Part shown: one piece after another, positions 28,044-37,569 of the stretch | Layout: each line of letters begins with the position of its first letter | Numbering within the stretch: the first letter of the stretch is position 1 | Assembly (NCBI RefSeq): GCF_028743515.2 | Contig: NZ_CP117969.2 | Location: 3,009,501 to 3,073,500 of the forward strand | Direction of reading: 5' to 3' | DNA length: 64,000 nt | Source: Imtechella halotolerans | GTDB lineage: Bacteria; Bacteroidota; Bacteroidia; Flavobacteriales; Flavobacteriaceae | The notes under the pieces: generated by a model | The model's input: only the letters and a program-made list of their open reading frames with translations | What the model was told of the DNA's origin: nothing | Database searches by the model: none | Made by a program: the position numbers and the translations under genes

Positions 28044-28382
28044 TTATTCTTGCGAAGTAGAATCTGGAGTTGTGTTTACAGGAGTGTCAGGTAATACATT
28101 GTCTACTTTTTGACCTTCAAGCAATTTTGAATCAGAGCTTCCAGAGCCAGTTTTGATTGCAGTATTAGACAAAAGAATTAAGACAATAAGTAATGTAGCC
28201 AATGTCCAAGTACTTTTATCAAGAAAGTCTCCAGTTTTTTGCACACCTCCAACTACTTGGTTGCTACCTCCACCAAATGATGAGGACAATCCTCCTCCTT
28301 TTGGATTTTGTACCATAATGGCTAATACTAAAAGGAAGGCAACAATAAGAATGAGGAATAAAAAGATTGAAAAAGTGCTCAT
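28044..28382 (-). CDS. secG: Preprotein translocase subunit SecG
   Basis: 112 residues with two membrane helices (about 3-24 and 57-75) separated by the SecG loop MVQNPKGGGLSSSFGGGSNQ, which is diagnostic. SecG assists SecYEG in protein export through the inner membrane. The acidic, Ser/Thr-rich tail is longer than in E. coli, as is usual in Bacteroidota. It follows the TPR-like gene by 9 bp and is the last gene before a terminator, so it belongs to the lptE-TPR-secG run. Confidence 0.95.
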   Translation of the reverse strand: MSTFSIFLFLILIVAFLLVLAIMVQNPKGGGLSSSFGGGSNQVVGGVQKTGDFLDKSTWTLATLLIVLILLSNTAIKTGSGSSDSKLLEGQKVDNVLPDTPVNTTPDSTSQE

Positions 28383-28391
28383 TTGAATTTA

Positions 28392-29300
28392 CTAATTATT
28401 TTGTTGTATTTTTTTTATCGCTTTAATTTGGTCTGCAAAGAAACCACTTTTTTCCGGATATTTCAAAATTAAAATTTGATAGGCCTGTATTGCTTTTTTA
28501 TATTTTTTTTGCTCAAGGTAAACTTTAGCCAAAGTTTCAGTCATTAATTGAGATTTTTCGACTAAAAATTCTTTAGCGAGATTTATTGTAGGACTATTGT
28601 CAACTTTAGGTTCTATCTTGGGATTGGTTTTTAAAAATTTGTCAATCAACCCAAATTTTTTCTCTTTCTCGTCAGATCCTGACTGTACATTGTTAGTAGT
28701 GGTTTCCGTTTCTCTTTCGATAGGTTGGATACGAGTGAGTTGTAGCCATTCTGTGAATGAATGTCTTTCCTCTGAAGTGAAAGTAAGAGGTTTTCCTAGT
28801 TGTAAAATGGATTCAGGTGTAGACCCTATGTTATTTTCTGACGAAGCTACACCCATGTTTTCTTCATCCTTCAAATTTTGTAATTCTTCCGTGGCCTTAG
28901 AAAGTACAGGTTGAAAAATGTCTGGATCTAGAATTGCTTCAGCTTCTTTGATTCGATCTTCGGAAGTGTCAAAATGAATAGCTCGTATTTCTTCAGAATC
29001 TACCTCGATTTCTTTCAATTGTAGTTGTTGTTCCGCTATTTTCTTGGAGATTTCATGTTGCTCAAAGTTTTTGGAGGTAATAAAGTCAAACAAAACACTT
29101 CTATCAGAAGTATAGGCAGCTGTAGTTTTGAGCGTTTGATTGTATTGAAAACTATCTTGTAGACGAAGACCTTTTAGTTGAAGAGCTCTTGCGGCTTGAA
29201 AATAGGGGTATTCCCTAATTATGATTTCCAATTCACGGGTTTGTTCTGCCGATATAGTCTCGGGTTTTTGAAGAAGGTATGTGAATTGGGAAACATTCAT
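28392..29300 (-). CDS. TPR-like protein of unknown function
   Basis: 302 residues, no signal peptide. The C-terminal 60 residues (MTETLAKVYLEQKKYKKAIQAYQILILKYP region) make at least one clear tetratricopeptide repeat, so protein-protein binding is likely. The N-terminal part (about 1-85, with REYPYFQAARAL) looks like another helical repeat. The middle is acidic and low in complexity. It is encoded between lptE (24-bp gap) and secG (9-bp gap). It may be a cytosolic factor tied to envelope biogenesis, but this is inferred from position only. Confidence 0.82.
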   Translation of the reverse strand: MNVSQFTYLLQKPETISAEQTRELEIIIREYPYFQAARALQLKGLRLQDSFQYNQTLKTTAAYTSDRSVLFDFITSKNFEQHEISKKIAEQQLQLKEIEVDSEEIRAIHFDTSEDRIKEAEAILDPDIFQPVLSKATEELQNLKDEENMGVASSENNIGSTPESILQLGKPLTFTSEERHSFTEWLQLTRIQPIERETETTTNNVQSGSDEKEKKFGLIDKFLKTNPKIEPKVDNSPTINLAKEFLVEKSQLMTETLAKVYLEQKKYKKAIQAYQILILKYPEKSGFFADQIKAIKKIQQNN

Positions 29301-29324
29301 AGTTGTTTATTTTGAATTTTAATA

Positions 29325-29828
29325 TTACCAGTTAGACAAAGAAGCGCTGAAAATATCTTGGGTTATACGATCAAAAATTTCTTTGAAGGCTACTGTTTGT
29401 ACCGAACGAAGCTGTTCAGTGGCTCCATAGTCGTAAAAATGCGAAAATGTCTGCTCAAAGTCCTTTCCTTCTGCTGTGTTGTTTGTAAATCGAACACGAA
29501 TTCTTATGGTTAGTCTGTTTTGTGCAGCTGTTTGTTGTGCAGTAGCAGTCATTGGAGAAATATAGTAGTCCGTAATTTCACCTTCATATACCAAATCCCC
29601 ATTACTGGTAACCATTTGTAGGTTAGTTTGGTTATTAATAAGATCCTGAAGTGCTATTGTGAAATCACGATCTAGGTTAGGTTCCACAAGCGGGGCGTTG
29701 TTTTGGAAAAAATTTACTTGGAATGTTTTTGCATCACCAGTGCTACCTCCTGTGAAGTTGTAATATTTACAGCCTTGTAACAAAAAGAGTAGAGAAAGGG
29801 CGAAAATGAGATAATACTTGAATTTCAT
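29325..29828 (-). CDS. lptE: LptE-like LPS-assembly lipoprotein
   Basis: 167 residues. The signal peptide ends in a lipobox (LLQGC, Cys20). The mature part starts with YYNFTGGSTG and continues with a beta-alpha fold containing FTIALQDLINNQTNL and VYEGEITDYYISPM, a pattern seen in the LptE/RlpB family of Bacteroidota. LptE plugs the LptD barrel that inserts LPS into the outer membrane. It follows the sigma-54 activator by 67 bp and precedes the TPR-like gene. Sequence conservation in this family is weak, so the assignment relies on size, lipobox and order. Confidence 0.85.
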   Translation of the reverse strand: MKFKYYLIFALSLLFLLQGCKYYNFTGGSTGDAKTFQVNFFQNNAPLVEPNLDRDFTIALQDLINNQTNLQMVTSNGDLVYEGEITDYYISPMTATAQQTAAQNRLTIRIRVRFTNNTAEGKDFEQTFSHFYDYGATEQLRSVQTVAFKEIFDRITQDIFSASLSNW

Positions 29829-29895
29829 TTTAATATTTTTTTAATTCTACCTGAATTCATAGAATTGTTATGTCCTTGACTAATTCAAAGGTCGT

Positions 29896-31167
29896 TTATA
29901 AATCGTATTGTTTTATTTTTCGATATAAAGTACGCTCTGAAATACCTAGTTCAGTAGCTGCTGCTTTTCTTTTACCTTTATTCCTCTCCAATGCTTTAGT
30001 GATGAGTTCCAGTTCTTTGTCTTGTAAAGACAAGGTTTCTTCTTCTTGAATTTCCTCTGCAAAATGATATTTGTCTTCAGGAAGGGTTGTAAGTCCTTTA
30101 GGGGTCTGTGGTATGTGTACCACTTCAATAGGGTCTTCGTCTACTATATCACTTTCAAAGTCGACTTCATCTTCGTCGACATCACCGTATATTTTTTTGA
30201 TAAGCGATTGGTTTTCATCTTGAACTTTTTGAGAATTTCCATGTTGCATAAGTTCAAGAGTGAGTTTTTTAAGATCATTGAGATCACCCTTCATGTCAAA
30301 AAGTACTTTATAAAGAATTTCTCTTTCATTACTGAAATCACTTTCGGCTCTGTTATTGCCTACCACAGCAGGGAGGTTGTTCTGTATATCAGGAAGATAA
30401 CTTCGTAAGGTTTCGGCTGAAATTTCACGCTGTTGCTCTAATACAGAGATCTGTTCTGCCACATTTCGTAATTGTCGGATATTACCAGCCCATCTATATT
30501 TATTTAAGAGCTGTACAGCTGCCTCGTTAAGACGAATAGAAGGCATTTTATATTTTTGGGCAAAATCCGCCGCAAACTTTCTAAATAAAAGGTGGATGTC
30601 CTCCTGTCGGTCACGTAGTGGAGGGAGGTGAATTTCAACGGTACTAAGTCGATAATATAGGTCCTCTCTAAAGCGTTCTTTTTTAATGGCATCAAACATG
30701 TTGACATTAGTCGCCGCTACAATCCGGACATTGGTTTTTTGTACTTTGGATGATCCCACTTTTATAAACTCCCCGTTCTCCAATACCCTTAGTAATCGAA
30801 CCTGTGTAGTTAAGGGTAACTCTCCAACTTCATCAAGAAAAATGGTACCTCCATCAGCCTCTTCAAAGTAACCGCTACGTGTTGCTGTTGCTCCTGTAAA
30901 TGATCCTTTTTCGTGACCGAAAAGTTCAGAGTCAATTGTTCCCTCGGGAATTGCACCGCAGTTTACGGCGATGAATTTTCCATGTTTGCGATGTGAAAGT
31001 GAATGAATTATTTTCGGTATTGCTTCTTTACCTACTCCGCTTTCTCCAGTAACCAATACTGAAATGTCAGTCGGGGCTACCTGTATGGCTTTTTCAATAG
31101 CACGGTTTAGTTTTACATCGTTACCAATGATGCCAAAACGTTGTTTTATTGCTTGAATAGATTCCAT
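29896..31167 (-). CDS. Sigma-54 interaction AAA+ transcriptional activator without receiver domain
   Basis: 423 residues. The AAA+ domain starts almost at the N-terminus: Walker A GESGVGKE (41-48), the sigma-54 contact loop as GSFTGA (88-93; the usual form is GAFTGA), Walker B GGTIFLDE (106-113). An acidic, poorly structured stretch (about 255-375) separates it from a Fis-type HTH (GKRKAAATELGISERTLYRKIK). There is no receiver, GAF or PAS domain, so activity is probably set by a partner protein or by expression. Such activators drive RpoN promoters. It lies 59 bp after miaB and 67 bp before lptE. Confidence 0.92.
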   Translation of the reverse strand: MESIQAIKQRFGIIGNDVKLNRAIEKAIQVAPTDISVLVTGESGVGKEAIPKIIHSLSHRKHGKFIAVNCGAIPEGTIDSELFGHEKGSFTGATATRSGYFEEADGGTIFLDEVGELPLTTQVRLLRVLENGEFIKVGSSKVQKTNVRIVAATNVNMFDAIKKERFREDLYYRLSTVEIHLPPLRDRQEDIHLLFRKFAADFAQKYKMPSIRLNEAAVQLLNKYRWAGNIRQLRNVAEQISVLEQQREISAETLRSYLPDIQNNLPAVVGNNRAESDFSNEREILYKVLFDMKGDLNDLKKLTLELMQHGNSQKVQDENQSLIKKIYGDVDEDEVDFESDIVDEDPIEVVHIPQTPKGLTTLPEDKYHFAEEIQEEETLSLQDKELELITKALERNKGKRKAAATELGISERTLYRKIKQYDL

Positions 31168-31226
31168 ATACCTAAATGGGTTACATAAAATTTATTTAAA
31201 GGTTTTCGTAGCCTTTTACGATACAA

Positions 31227-32672
31227 TTAGTTGTTTTCTGAATATCCGATCGGTTCACCTATAAGCGTGGTTGAAGTACAATGGGTTATTGTTACGTTTA
31301 CAAACTCACCTATTTTGTAATGCTCCTTGGGGAATACGACGACCGTATTTTGAGTATTACGACCCATCCAATGTGCATCTGATTTTTTTGAGTTTCCTTC
31401 TATTAAAACTTCCACGGTTCTTCCTACTTGTTGTTGAGTGCGAAATAAACTGTGTTCTTGTTGAAGGTTAATAATCTCGGTGAGACGACGTTTTTTTGTT
31501 TCTTCTGGGATATCATCTTCCATTTTTCGTTCAGCTAGAGTACCAGGTCTTTCTGAATATGCAAACATAAATCCGAAATCATACTTCACATACTCCATAA
31601 GACTTAGGGTATCTTGATGGTCTTCCTCTGTTTCAGTTGGAAACCCAGTTATCATATCTTGTGAGATAGCGCAATCTGGTAAAATACGTCGAATGTTATC
31701 TATAAGTTCAAAATATTCCTGTCTGGTATGAAGACGATTCATTAAGTTAAGTATTCGGTCACTTCCACTTTGAACAGGTAAATGAATGTATTTGCAGATA
31801 TTGGAGTATTTGGCCATTTCTTCAATTACATCCAATGTCATATCTTGAGGGTTGGAGGTAGAAAATCGAATACGTAGCTTTGGAAAAGCTTCTGCTGTCA
31901 TGCTCAATAGTTTTGCAAAATTTACCGAAGTAGCCTTTTGAATTTCTGTAGCCTTGTCAAAATCTTTTTTAAGCCCACCACCATACCAAAGGTAGCTGTC
32001 TACGTTTTGTCCTAAAAGAGTAACTTCTTTGAAACCTCTTGAAACTAAATCACCAATTTCTTCAAGAATAGACTGCGGGTCTCTACTTCGTTCACGTCCT
32101 CGGGTGAATGGAACTACGCAGAAAGTACACATATTATCACAGCCACGAGTAATGGATACAAATGCAGTTACACCATTACTGTTCAGTCTCACAGGAGCAA
32201 TATCTCCATAGGTTTCATCTTTGGAGAGGATAACATTTACTGCATTTCTACCTTCATCGATTTCTTGAATAAGGTTGGGAAGGTCTTTATAAGCATCCGG
32301 ACCTACCACCATATCAACAATTTTTTCTTCTTCTAAAAATTTACTTTTAAGTCGTTCCGCCATACATCCTAGAACGCCTACTTTCATTCCGGGATTGATT
32401 CTTTTTACAGCATTAAACTTCTCCAGTCTTTTACGAATAGTTTGTTCGGCTTTGTCTCTAATAGAACAGGTGTTTACCAATACCAAATCAGCCTCTTCCA
32501 TAATTTGGGTTGTATTAAAACCTTCTTTGGATAGTATAGAGGCCACAATTTCACTGTCAGAAAAATTCATTTGACAGCCATAGCTTTCTATGTATAGTTT
32601 GCGTTGGTTTTCTGTTTTCTGCTCCATAACAAGGCTGTTACCTTGCTGTTTTTCGTCAATAATCTTCTCCAT
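31227..32672 (-). CDS. miaB: tRNA-2-methylthio-N6-dimethylallyladenosine synthase MiaB
   Basis: 481 residues. Three domains are visible: UPF0004 ([13 protein letters not shown], with cysteines also in [11 protein letters not shown] and GCMAERL for the auxiliary cluster), radical SAM with [13 protein letters not shown] (CxxxCxxC), and a C-terminal TRAM domain ([11 protein letters not shown]). MiaB adds the methylthio group to i6A37 of tRNAs reading UNN codons. It heads the leftward run miaB - sigma-54 activator - lptE - TPR - secG. A good Bacteroidota promoter (TTTG-N21-TATCTTTG) lies 39-71 bp before the ATG. Confidence 0.97.
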   Translation of the reverse strand: MEKIIDEKQQGNSLVMEQKTENQRKLYIESYGCQMNFSDSEIVASILSKEGFNTTQIMEEADLVLVNTCSIRDKAEQTIRKRLEKFNAVKRINPGMKVGVLGCMAERLKSKFLEEEKIVDMVVGPDAYKDLPNLIQEIDEGRNAVNVILSKDETYGDIAPVRLNSNGVTAFVSITRGCDNMCTFCVVPFTRGRERSRDPQSILEEIGDLVSRGFKEVTLLGQNVDSYLWYGGGLKKDFDKATEIQKATSVNFAKLLSMTAEAFPKLRIRFSTSNPQDMTLDVIEEMAKYSNICKYIHLPVQSGSDRILNLMNRLHTRQEYFELIDNIRRILPDCAISQDMITGFPTETEEDHQDTLSLMEYVKYDFGFMFAYSERPGTLAERKMEDDIPEETKKRRLTEIINLQQEHSLFRTQQQVGRTVEVLIEGNSKKSDAHWMGRNTQNTVVVFPKEHYKIGEFVNVTITHCTSTTLIGEPIGYSENN

Positions 32673-32710
32673 GAACCGAATTTATTTGTATGAAACTTAC
32701 AATAAGGATG

Positions 32711-32743
32711 CAAAGATAAAATATAAAGTGATGTAGTGACAAA
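32711..32743 (-). promoter_or_regulatory. Predicted promoter of miaB
   Basis: On the complementary strand, TTTG (32740-32743) and TATCTTTG (32711-32718) are spaced by 21 bp, matching the Bacteroidota -33/-7 consensus TTTG-N19-21-TAnnTTTG. The expected start is about 30 nt upstream of the miaB ATG. Confidence 0.6.
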
Positions 32744-32881
32744 TTGACAGCTCAATTTAACGCAACTTTTTAGTGTTGTAATTCTAATCGTAAACAGGCG
32801 TTACAGGTAAGGTGTTGAGTATTTTTGCATACTATTACAAATTAATACTATTTTTAGACTGAAAAATAAAACAACCAATCC

Positions 32882-33658
32882 ATGAAAAGTGTAGCCGAAG
32901 TGCAAGCCATTATCAATGCCAACAAACCGTTGGATTTTAGTAATTTATTAAGCAGATCTATAGATTTATATATGAAAATATGGGTACAAGGTGTATTGCA
33001 TGTGTTATTGGGTATTGCCTTAATAATACCTCTTTTTATAGTATTTTACCTTCCATTTTTCATGGTTATTGGTTTTGAAAATGTATTAAATGAGTCATAT
33101 AATTCTTATGAAGAGATTAGTCTGTACGGAGGTTTAGTTTTAGGATTTTCTTATCTAATTCTAATTGTAGGAATATCTGCTATTTCTACTGGGTTAATGG
33201 CGAGTTTTTTTAAGGTATGTTCACAAGCTGATAGTGGTGAGTCTATTTCGTCGAATTACTTCGCTTATTTAAAAGGACCATACTTGGTTAAGTCAATAGT
33301 GTTGGGATTGCTTACAGTTGGTATTTCGATTGTTGCTGTATTACTATGTGTATTGCCGATATTTTATGTAATGGTTCCGCTGAGTTTTATAAATGTTGTT
33401 TATGCATTAAATCCACATTGGGGTGTGTCGGATATTTTAAAAATTAGCTTTTCTATTGGAAATAAGAAATGGCTTCTCGCTTTTGGATTGATTATTCTTG
33501 CCTCTATAATGTCTAGTCTAGGTTACCTGTTATGCTTTGTTGGGATTATTGCAACAGCATACTTTGGTTATATGCCACAGTATGTTATGTATGTAGATTT
33601 GATGAAAAATTCTGAAGCTCAAAAATCCTCTCAATTTTTGGAAAATACCCAAGAGTAG
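32882..33658 (+). CDS. Integral membrane protein of unknown function
   Basis: 258 residues. About 30 soluble residues at the N-terminus (VAEVQAIINANKPLDFSNLLSRSIDLYMKIW region) precede five or six long hydrophobic helices. The arrangement resembles multi-pass proteins of Bacteroidota that are often called only hypothetical. I see no catalytic or transport motif. It is divergent from miaB (209 bp apart) and 70 bp upstream of topA on the same strand. A TATTTTTG element (32820-32827) lies 54 bp before the ATG, with no clear TTTG partner. Confidence 0.8.
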   Translation: MKSVAEVQAIINANKPLDFSNLLSRSIDLYMKIWVQGVLHVLLGIALIIPLFIVFYLPFFMVIGFENVLNESYNSYEEISLYGGLVLGFSYLILIVGISAISTGLMASFFKVCSQADSGESISSNYFAYLKGPYLVKSIVLGLLTVGISIVAVLLCVLPIFYVMVPLSFINVVYALNPHWGVSDILKISFSIGNKKWLLAFGLIILASIMSSLGYLLCFVGIIATAYFGYMPQYVMYVDLMKNSEAQKSSQFLENTQE

Positions 33659-33728
33659 GCTCTCTTAAATTGAAAAAGCCACCGATAATAAAAAAATCGC
33701 ATACTTTTGTAACCTAAAATTGGTGTTG

Positions 33729-36257
33729 ATGGCAAAGAATTTAGTAATAGTGGAGTCGCCTGCGAAGGCAAAAACAATTGAAAAATTTTTAGGCAAAGAT
33801 TTTAAAGTTGCTTCCAGTTATGGACATATAGCTGATTTACCTTCTAAAGAATTAGGCGTAGATGTTGAGGGAGATTTTAAACCTAAATATCGAGTGTCTA
33901 AAGACAAGAAGGAGTTGGTTAAGAATTTAAAAGACTTAGCAATAAAAGCAGAAATGGTTTGGTTGGCTAGTGATGAGGATCGGGAGGGAGAAGCTATTGC
34001 ATGGCATTTAGCTGAAGAGCTTGAGTTAGATCCTTCAAAAACCAAACGTATTGTATTTAACTCCATTACTAAGAATGCTATCGATAAAGCAATTCAAAAT
34101 CCAAGAGGGATTGATTATAATCTTGTGAATGCACAGCAAGCAAGACGAGTACTCGATAGATTAGTAGGATATGAACTTTCTCCGGTTTTATGGAAAAAGG
34201 TAAAAAGTGGTCTATCGGCTGGGCGAGTTCAATCAGTATCAGTAAGGCTTATAGTAGAACGCGAACGTGAAATTCAAGATTTTACACCTTTGGCTTCGTT
34301 TAAAATAACTGCCGAATTCGTCACTTCCGAAGGGAAATTAGTAAAAGCCAGACTTCCTAAGGCTTTTGACACCAAAGAAGAAGCCGAAGCATTTTTGAAT
34401 AAACACATCAATGCAGAATTTACGGTGGCTGATTTGGATACTAAGCCCGCTAAAAAGTCTCCAACTGCACCATTTACAACCTCTACATTACAACAAGAAG
34501 CAGCGCGTAAACTGTATTTTTCAGTAAGTAAAACCATGAGTACTGCTCAACGTTTATATGAGTCTGGGTATATCACCTATATGCGAACTGATAGTGTTAA
34601 CCTTTCTCCAGAAGCAATAGAGGCAGCCAAGACAGAAATAATAAGTACTTACGGGGAGTTATACTCTAGACCCCGGAATTATGCCTCTAAAAGTAAAGGC
34701 GCTCAGGAAGCCCATGAGGCAATACGTCCAACGGATATGTCAGTGCATTCTTTGACACTTGATAGGGATCAAGCACGTTTGTATGATTTAATATGGAAGC
34801 GAACTTTAGCATCGCAAATGAGCGATGCAGAATTGGAGCGAACAAATGTGAAGATTGATGCTTCTACTCATAAAGAGCAGTTTGTCGCTCAAGGAGAAGT
34901 GTTGATTTTTGATGGGTTTTTAAAAGTATATTTAGAGAGTCATGACGATGAAGAGGAAGAGCAAGAGGGAATGTTACCTGCCATGCGTGTAGGGGAGAAT
35001 CTTGAGAATAAGAATATTACAGCTACAGAAAGATATAGCAGGCCTCCTGCTAGATATACAGAAGCATCTTTGGTAAAAAAATTAGAAGAGTTAGGTATTG
35101 GAAGACCTTCTACATACGCACCTACCATTTCGACTATTCAAAACAGAGGGTATGTTGAGAGGGGTACTGCAGAAGGTGATAAGCGTTCTTATGTACAGCT
35201 AACATTTGCTAATAATGATTTGAAAGAGAAGGTTCTTTCTGAAGTTGTTGGTGCTGATAAAGGAAAGTTAATGCCTACTGATATCGGAATGATTGTTAAT
35301 GATTTTTTGGTTAACCATTTTGAAAATATACTCGACTATCATTTTACGGCTAAGGTTGAAGAGGATTTTGATAATATAGCCTCAGGGACAACTGATTGGA
35401 CCGAGATGATGAAAGCCTTCTATAGCGATTTTCATCCTCAAGTAGCTCATGTTGAGGAAACCGCTGAAAGAGAGACTGGAGAGCGAGTGTTGGGAGTAGA
35501 TCCTAAAAGTGGCAAACCTCTCAGTGTTCGTTTAGGTCGTTTCGGACCAATGGCGCAGATAGGAACTGTCGAGGATGAAGAAAAGCCACAATTCGCTAGT
35601 TTACTGCCAGGACAAAGTATTGATTCAATTACTTTTGAGGAAGCGTTAGAATTGTTTCAGCTTCCAAGAAAATTGGGAAGTTATGAAGGAGAAGAAGTTG
35701 AAGTGAACTCTGGACGTTTCGGACCTTATGTTCGCTTTGGGAAATCCTTTGTTTCACTAGAGAAAAGGGAAGATATTTTTGACGTTACTTTAGACAGGGC
35801 TATTGAGTTAATAAAGGGTAAACAAAAGGCGGATGCTCCTATTGCCAACTATCAAGGATTGGAAGTTACCAAGGGTGTTGGACGTTTTGGCCCATTTATT
35901 AAATGGAACGGAATGTTTATAAATGTCAATAAAAAGTATGATTTTGACCATCTCTCTTCAGGTGATATACAGGAGTTGATAGAAGATAAGTTAAAAAAGG
36001 AATCAGAGAAGGTTGTTCATGACTGGGCTGATGCAGGGATCCGAATCGAGAAAGCGCGTTGGGGACGTCACACATTGCTAAAAGGTAAAACTAAAATTGA
36101 GCTGTCAAAGGATGTGGATGCAGTTGCTATGACATTGGAACAAGCCCAGGCTCTAATCGAAAAACAAAAACCTGCTAAGGCAAAAACAAAAACCACTACA
36201 AAAAGTAAGACCACTACTAAAACCAAAGCTGCTTCTAAACCAAAAACTAAAAAATAA
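33729..36257 (+). CDS. topA: DNA topoisomerase I
   Basis: 842 residues from the ATG at 33729; the frame could begin at a TTG nine bases earlier, but MAKNLVIVESPAKAKTIEKFLG is the standard start. The Toprim domain (VESPAKAK, ASDEDREGEAIAWHL), the active-site segment YITYMRTDS with the catalytic Tyr, and the C-terminal repeats with GRFGPY/GRFGPF motifs are all present. The tail is Lys/Thr-rich (about 30 residues), probably binding DNA. It relaxes negative supercoils. The ureohydrolase-like gene follows 2 nt after its stop. TACTTTTG (33702-33709) lies 19 bp upstream of the ATG. Confidence 0.98.
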   Translation: MAKNLVIVESPAKAKTIEKFLGKDFKVASSYGHIADLPSKELGVDVEGDFKPKYRVSKDKKELVKNLKDLAIKAEMVWLASDEDREGEAIAWHLAEELELDPSKTKRIVFNSITKNAIDKAIQNPRGIDYNLVNAQQARRVLDRLVGYELSPVLWKKVKSGLSAGRVQSVSVRLIVEREREIQDFTPLASFKITAEFVTSEGKLVKARLPKAFDTKEEAEAFLNKHINAEFTVADLDTKPAKKSPTAPFTTSTLQQEAARKLYFSVSKTMSTAQRLYESGYITYMRTDSVNLSPEAIEAAKTEIISTYGELYSRPRNYASKSKGAQEAHEAIRPTDMSVHSLTLDRDQARLYDLIWKRTLASQMSDAELERTNVKIDASTHKEQFVAQGEVLIFDGFLKVYLESHDDEEEEQEGMLPAMRVGENLENKNITATERYSRPPARYTEASLVKKLEELGIGRPSTYAPTISTIQNRGYVERGTAEGDKRSYVQLTFANNDLKEKVLSEVVGADKGKLMPTDIGMIVNDFLVNHFENILDYHFTAKVEEDFDNIASGTTDWTEMMKAFYSDFHPQVAHVEETAERETGERVLGVDPKSGKPLSVRLGRFGPMAQIGTVEDEEKPQFASLLPGQSIDSITFEEALELFQLPRKLGSYEGEEVEVNSGRFGPYVRFGKSFVSLEKREDIFDVTLDRAIELIKGKQKADAPIANYQGLEVTKGVGRFGPFIKWNGMFINVNKKYDFDHLSSGDIQELIEDKLKKESEKVVHDWADAGIRIEKARWGRHTLLKGKTKIELSKDVDAVAMTLEQAQALIEKQKPAKAKTKTTTKSKTTTKTKAASKPKTKK

Positions 36258-36259
36258 TA

Positions 36260-37417
36260 ATGGAGTTTGATTTTTTAAAGCCTGTTGATGATTATATCTT
36301 AGCCTTAAATCAATTACTTCCTAAACAGTCGTTAGGTCGTTCTATTAAAATACATACCCTTCAATTAGGACTGCCGTCGCTTGAAGGTGTTCGCTTGGTT
36401 CTTTTCGGAGTTTCTGAGTTTAGAGGAGGCACAGTTAAAAGTAAGGACAAAGAGGTGCTCCAAAGTTTTAGAGAAGAGTTCTATAAATTGTATCCCGGTA
36501 ATTGGCATGCGCAAATTGCCGATTTGGGAGATATTATTCCTGGAGAATCTTTGGAAGACACCTATTACGCCATAAAAACTCTTGTAGCATATCTTATAAA
36601 ACAGCGAGTTGTTCCTATTGTAATTGGCGGAAGCCAGGATTTAACCTTTGCAGTTTATCGGGCATTTGATCAGTTGGAACAAATGGTGAATTTGGTTTCA
36701 GTAGATAGCCGATTTGATTTTGGAATGGATGATGAACTGATCTCTACAGATTCGTATATGAGTAAAATCGTCATGGAACAACCTACAAATCTTTTTAATT
36801 ATAGTAATATCGGGTATCAAACTTATTTCAATGCGCAGGAAGAATTAGATTTAATGGAACGATTGTTTTTTGAAACCTATCGTTTAGGGAATGTTATTTC
36901 GGATGTGAGTATGGTTGAGCCTATTTTGCGTGATGCGGATTTGGTTAGTGTTGATATGACCTCTGTGCAAGGGTCAACTTTGGGAGGTGGCTCTCATGTG
37001 AACCCTAATGGTTTTAACGGAAGAGAGATTTGTGCAATTTCCAGGTATGCGGGCATAAGTGATAAAGTTGCTGTGTTTGGGCTTTTTGAAACTCAATCGG
37101 GCGAATTGTTTTCTCAATTAGAAGCGCAAATAATTTGGTATTTTATTGAAGGTTTTAATTTTCGGGCTAATGAGTATCCGTTTACTTCTAAAGAGGACTA
37201 TACCAAGTATATAGTGCCAACGGAGGAGGTGGAATTGCAATTTTTTAGGAGTAATAAAACGGATCGTTGGTGGATTGAAATTCCGATGACAATAAATTTA
37301 GATAATAAATTACACAGACTTGCGTTATTACCTTGCACACACCAAGATTATTTGGATGCATGTAATGATATTGTGCCAGAAAGATGGTGGAGGGCATATA
37401 AGAAAAATAATAACTAA
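36260..37417 (+). CDS. Ureohydrolase-fold (arginase/formimidoylglutamase) protein with degenerate metal site
   Basis: 385 residues. The fold of the arginase/agmatinase/formimidoylglutamase family can be followed, but the metal ligands are partly lost. The GGxH motif reads GGSQD (123-127), DAHxD reads DSRFD (149-153), and SxDxD reads SVDMT (230-234). Thus three of six usual Mn ligands (two His, one Asp) are replaced by Gln, Arg and Thr. Homologues are usually annotated as formimidoylglutamase; I expect this one to be catalytically inactive or altered. It begins 2 nt after topA and lies 152 bp before gldK. A link to gliding is only suggested by position. Confidence 0.8.
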   Translation: MEFDFLKPVDDYILALNQLLPKQSLGRSIKIHTLQLGLPSLEGVRLVLFGVSEFRGGTVKSKDKEVLQSFREEFYKLYPGNWHAQIADLGDIIPGESLEDTYYAIKTLVAYLIKQRVVPIVIGGSQDLTFAVYRAFDQLEQMVNLVSVDSRFDFGMDDELISTDSYMSKIVMEQPTNLFNYSNIGYQTYFNAQEELDLMERLFFETYRLGNVISDVSMVEPILRDADLVSVDMTSVQGSTLGGGSHVNPNGFNGREICAISRYAGISDKVAVFGLFETQSGELFSQLEAQIIWYFIEGFNFRANEYPFTSKEDYTKYIVPTEEVELQFFRSNKTDRWWIEIPMTINLDNKLHRLALLPCTHQDYLDACNDIVPERWWRAYKKNNN

Positions 37418-37569
37418 ATAACAATATTTTAATGACAAAAAGCCGGTTATCTATTGAAAATACAAGTGATTGTAGTTTTTAGAATTTTTAATTTACTATT
37501 GTTTATTTGAAAATAAATAGATAGGTTTACGTCCTTAAATCTAAGCAAACCAATTTAACCTCAAAATTT

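Noticed and set aside
30046-30408. 120-codon + strand frame opposite the sigma-54 activator
   Set aside because: It mirrors the acidic linker of the activator and has no start context or domain of its own.
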